Positions 47,094 to 49,809 of a DNA stretch of 49,809 bases are shown here, piece by piece. The stretch is from NCBI GenBank assembly GCA_025050575.1, contig JALBVE010000009.1, forward strand, positions 1-49,809. The letters run 5' to 3'. The position numbers were made by a program, and so were the translations under genes. The first letter of the stretch is position 1, and every line of letters begins with the position of its first letter. The notes beneath the pieces are model-generated. The model was not told where the DNA came from. It did not search any database and saw nothing but the letters and a program-made list of their open reading frames with translations. Origin of the DNA: Candidatus Devosia symbiotica. GTDB lineage: Bacteria; Pseudomonadota; Alphaproteobacteria; Rhizobiales; Devosiaceae.

Positions 47094-48521
47094 ATGACTA
47101 GCAAGATTGTTCCAGTTATTCTCGCGGGTGGTCAGGGGGCACGGCTGTGGCCAATATCACGCGCGACGCGGCCAAAGCAGTTTATCAAATTGATGGGCAA
47201 TCAGTCGCTGTTTCAGCAGTCGCTGGAGCGACTGAAGGGAGCGGCGCGTTACGAAGCACCCATAGTTCTCACCAATGCAGAATACCGTTTCGTTGTCGCC
47301 GAACAGGCGCAGGAGACGGGGGTTGCGCTTGGGGCCATTCTGCTGGAGCCCGTGGCGCGGAACACGGCTGTTGCGATTGCCTCGGCGGCCTATTTTGCGC
47401 TCGAACAGGACGAGAATGCGTTGTTGCACATTCTTGCGTCCGATCATGCCATCACCGCTGACGATCTCTATTTTGGCACTGTCGATACTGCAGCTGCTGC
47501 GGCGCGGGATGGCTGGCTGGTGACATTTGGCATAGTGCCCACCAGCCCTGAGACGGGCTATGGCTATATTGCTGTCGGCGATAGCCTGCCTAATGGTGTC
47601 AGCAAGATTGGCCGCTTCGTCGAAAAGCCCGACCTGGCAAAGGCTGAAGCCTTCCTTGCAGAAGGTGGCTATGTCTGGAACTCGGGCATGTTCATGGTTG
47701 CGGCCAGGACTTTTATCGCGGAGTGCGAGACGCTAGCCCTAGCGACTGCCGAGGCGGCGCGACGCGCTGTCGAGCTGGCAAAGTCCGATCTAGATTTCGT
47801 TCGGCTCGATTCGGCGGCGTTTGAGCGCGCGCCCAGCATTTCGGTCGACTATGCCATCTTTGAAAAGACCAGCAAGGCGGCCGTGCTGCCCGTCAGTTTC
47901 GCTTGGTCCGATCTGGGGTCGTGGGATGCGGTTTGGGCTGCGCACCGCCCCGATGCGTTCGGCAATGTTGTGATTGGCTCGGCGCTGCTGTCGAACACCA
48001 CCAATGCAATGGTGATGACAAATAGCGCTCATGTGATGGTCGATGGACTGGACGATATTGCCGTTATTGCCAGCGAAGACGCAATTTTTGTCGGCCGCTT
48101 GTCACAGGCGCAGCGGGTCGGGGATCTGGTGAAAGCACTCAAGGCGAATCCGGCTACCCAGGCGCTGACCGAAACACACCAGACTTCCTACCGGCCATGG
48201 GGCGGGTATTCCACCGTGCTGATGGCAGACCGATTCCAAGTGAAGCGCTTGTTTGTCAAACCTGGCAAGAAACTCTCGTTGCAGAAGCACTTCCATCGTT
48301 CCGAGCATTGGGTGGTTGTCAAAGGAACGGCCGAGGTGACCATTGACGGTCAAGTCTCGGTGCTGAGCGAAAACCAGTCCATCTATCTGCCGCTGGGTTG
48401 CACGCACCGATTGACCAATCCCGGAAAGATCGAGTTACAACTGATTGAGGTGCAGACAGGATCGTATTTGGGCGAGGATGATATCGTGCGAACAGAAGAT
48501 GATTTTGGACGGATCGGCTGA
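47094..48521 (+). CDS. manC: Mannose-1-phosphate guanylyltransferase / mannose-6-phosphate isomerase
   Basis: Complete 475-residue bifunctional enzyme (ManC/AlgA/XanB type) making GDP-mannose. The N-terminal pyrophosphorylase domain has VPVILAGGQGARLWPISRAT and RPKQFIKLMGNQSLFQQSLE, LLEPVARNTAVAI and GRFVEKPDLAKAEAFLAEGG, then YVWNSGMFMVAA. The C-terminal cupin phosphomannose isomerase domain has SYRPWGGYSTVLMADRFQVK, LFVKPGKKLSLQKHFHRSEH with metal ligands, and PLGCTHRLTNPG. No lesion. It feeds mannose- or fucose-containing surface polysaccharide and stands between decayed catabolic genes and a decayed toxin-antitoxin pair. Confidence 0.93.
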   Translation: MTSKIVPVILAGGQGARLWPISRATRPKQFIKLMGNQSLFQQSLERLKGAARYEAPIVLTNAEYRFVVAEQAQETGVALGAILLEPVARNTAVAIASAAYFALEQDENALLHILASDHAITADDLYFGTVDTAAAAARDGWLVTFGIVPTSPETGYGYIAVGDSLPNGVSKIGRFVEKPDLAKAEAFLAEGGYVWNSGMFMVAARTFIAECETLALATAEAARRAVELAKSDLDFVRLDSAAFERAPSISVDYAIFEKTSKAAVLPVSFAWSDLGSWDAVWAAHRPDAFGNVVIGSALLSNTTNAMVMTNSAHVMVDGLDDIAVIASEDAIFVGRLSQAQRVGDLVKALKANPATQALTETHQTSYRPWGGYSTVLMADRFQVKRLFVKPGKKLSLQKHFHRSEHWVVVKGTAEVTIDGQVSVLSENQSIYLPLGCTHRLTNPGKIELQLIEVQTGSYLGEDDIVRTEDDFGRIG

Positions 48522-49006
48522 GAGGGGCGACCCAACTTCGACCGCCGCCAGCGGACCAACGCCTCGTGATGTAAGCGGAAGGTTGGATATCCGCCGTAAT
48601 CGTCAACGCCCAGTTTTACGACGCTTGCAGTAGCTATAATCGGCGCGCTCCGACCGATCTCCGGCCCCGGCCGAGCGCATCGCATTGACTCTCGACCTGT
48701 CAACGAGCCGCCAACAGGAGCTTGTTGACAGCTGTCCATGCCTGAGCAATCGCGTCGTCCCTCAATACCAGCTGCCCCCAACACCAGCTTTCGGCAACGC
48801 CCAGCATAAACCGGCGCAGATCGCTTCTGCCATTGCTGCTGCGGCAAAGTCGAAGCCAGCCATCCAGTCGGCGAATTTGCCACTGCGAAGCCGGCGCTTT
48901 GTGCGCTAGCTAGCCTGGTGAGCAGGCGTTCGTCGCGACAACGATCAAAGGCTAAAAATCGATATCAGGTAAACTAAATTCACATGACTAAACTAGGAGT
49001 GCACCG
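48522..49006. other. Unassigned stretch after manC
   Basis: About 480 bases without a supported gene. A minus-strand frame is open over 48383-48883 but mostly overlaps manC or lacks family signal; short strings such as VKLGVDDYGGYPTFRLHHEA have a protein-like look but I cannot place them. Probably an eroded gene. The last 30 bases provide the TAGGAGTGC ribosome binding site of the antitoxin gene. Confidence 0.3.
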
Positions 49007-49177
49007 ATGAAGTCTGTCAACATCCATGAAGCAAAGACACGTCTCTCCAGGTTGATCGCCAGCACCATCAACGGTGAGCCGTTTGTCATCGCCAAGGCTA
49101 GCCAGTTCACGGTTCCAGACGATTTTGATCAGATGGGCCAGGACGAGATCGCAACAATGTTTGGCGGCGACAATTGA
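49007..49177 (+). pseudogene. Phd/YefM-family antitoxin, internally deleted
   Basis: From ATG 49007 (AGGAG at about 9 bases): MKSVNIHEAKTRLSRLIAST, INGEPFVIAKA, the Phd DNA-binding start, joined directly to QFTVPDDFDQMGQDEIATMF, the C-terminal toxin-binding tail. Relatives have about 28 more residues in between (the KPxxxLxP segment and linker). The reading frame is preserved, so a 56-residue shortened protein could still be made. Its TGA overlaps the toxin start (TTGA), the normal coupling of these modules. Confidence 0.75.
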
Positions 49178-49510
49178 CACTGCTGCTCGATATCCATCTA
49201 CTGCTATAGGCCGCGGCCGAGCCACACAAGCTGCTCTCCGCGGCACTCGCCGAGATCGAGAACTCGGACGATGGCCTGCTGTTCAGTGTTGCAAGCCTGT
49301 AGGAAGTGGCAATCAAGGGCGGATTGGGAAGGTCTGATTTTATGCTCGATCCGGATCGTTGCGCCCTGAGTTGCTCGACCACAGCTACGACGAACTGACC
49401 ATTAGTGGTGATCACGCTGATGCGGTGGTCGGCTTGCCCCCCTAATCCACAAGGATCCGTTTGATCGCATCGTGATCGCACACGCGATTGTCGAGGGGTT
49501 GTCTTGCTGC
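49174..49510 (+). pseudogene. VapC-type PIN-domain toxin, degraded
   Basis: From TTG 49174: TLLLDIHLLL with Ile for the family Thr after the catalytic Asp, a TAG at 49207 where Trp is expected, then AAAEPHKLLSAALAEIENSD, LLFSVASL, a second TAG for Trp, EVAIKGGLGRSDFMLDPD. Further out of frame come LLDHSYDELTISGDHADAVV, GLPP and HKDPFDRIVIAHAIVEGL, which hold the remaining PIN-domain acidic residues (DPFDRI). Frameshifts lie near 49355 and 49440. RNase toxin, dead. Confidence 0.8.
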
Positions 49511-49576
49511 AGGCAGAAGTCTATTGCCCACCCCAACTAGCCAAGCGCCCATTTTCTATACTAACCGTCGATCAGC

Positions 49577-49809
49577 CGAACTCATCAATATGCCAACAAC
49601 GCATTTCTGGCCATGAAGGCTATCTTCATGAATGAGATTGCAGGCCTGTGTGAGAAGACCGGGGGCGATGTGCAGGCTGTGGCTCAAGGCATTGGCTTAG
49701 GCAAGCGAACCGGCAGCAAGCTCCTGAATGCTGGCCCGGGTTATGGGGGGCTATCTTCATAGGGAAACTCTGGCTCTAGTCAAATTTGGCCAAAAGCACG
49801 ATGGCCCCC
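49577..49809 (+). pseudogene. ugd: UDP-glucose 6-dehydrogenase, fragment at window edge
   Basis: AELI, one lost base, then [40 protein letters not shown] and [10 protein letters not shown], the central helix and substrate loop of UDP-glucose/GDP-mannose dehydrogenases. The next residues should be SCFPKDTLALVK with the catalytic Cys. Here a TAG follows GGLSS and the shifted frame gives [15 protein letters not shown], so the catalytic Cys is lost. The N-terminal NAD-binding part is absent upstream. The rest lies outside the window. This enzyme would use the UDP-glucose made by GalU. Confidence 0.8.

Overview
The window looks like a chromosomal segment of an alphaproteobacterium of the order Hyphomicrobiales (rhizobia and relatives, possibly Devosiaceae). 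This rests on the CpdR sequence, a heat-shock promoter plus ROSE-like leader before a small heat-shock gene, MerR/LiuR-type boxes in the fatty-acid locus, and an alphaproteobacterial initiator tRNA. The genus is an inference. No phage, plasmid origin, rRNA or CRISPR array is visible.

The dominant feature is gene decay. About eighteen protein genes are intact and three tRNAs are present, but about forty further loci are recognisable only as broken copies with frameshifts, in-frame stops (mostly TAG) and internal deletions that splice distant parts of a protein together. Intact and broken genes alternate, and the intact ones are long and clean (M16 peptidase 970 codons, OppA 544, FadD 569). Random sequencing error is therefore a poor explanation. 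The pattern fits a lineage in recent genome reduction, for example after becoming host-restricted.

Layout. 1-6.2 kb: HIT-protein remnant, intact oppABCDF peptide importer (minus), small membrane protein. 6.2-11.6 kb: fatty-acid locus with fadE, fadJ and fadI ruined, fadD intact, its MerR regulator frameshifted, two candidate operators between them. 11.6-18 kb: UVR-motif protein, intact M16C peptidase, decayed brnTA module, aldo/keto reductase remnant, two tRNA-Val genes, cpdR, N-formylglutamate amidohydrolase. 18-21.5 kb: broken hisN-like, tadE, tadG and lysophospholipase genes. 21.5-28.3 kb: hsp20 with heat-shock control, a shrunken gltB, hpt, an IS256-family remnant, divergent galE/galU. 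28.3-35 kb: broken outer-membrane protein and nfeD, intact band-7 gene, broken HNH, nadB (cut by a second IS256 fragment), nucleotidyltransferase and bacterioferritin, an intact esterase, tRNA-fMet. 35-42.4 kb: a wholly decayed catabolic cluster (creatininase, RidA, ABC importer, two cytosine-deaminase-like amidohydrolases, FAD oxidase, quinone-type reductase). 42.3-45.5 kb: a ruined two-component/HDOD module. 45.7-47 kb: fragments of a malate/lactate-type dehydrogenase, iron alcohol dehydrogenase and GntR regulator. 47.1-49.8 kb: intact manC, a decayed phd/vapC module and a ugd fragment running off the end.

Together, peptide import, sugar-nucleotide supply (galE, galU, manC), purine salvage (hpt), protein quality control (hsp20, M16C) and cell-cycle control (cpdR) are kept. 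Beta-oxidation, glutamate synthase, aspartate oxidase (NAD synthesis), a histidinol-phosphatase candidate, Tad pilus parts, two toxin-antitoxin modules and a catabolic island are lost from these loci. Whether other copies exist elsewhere cannot be seen here.
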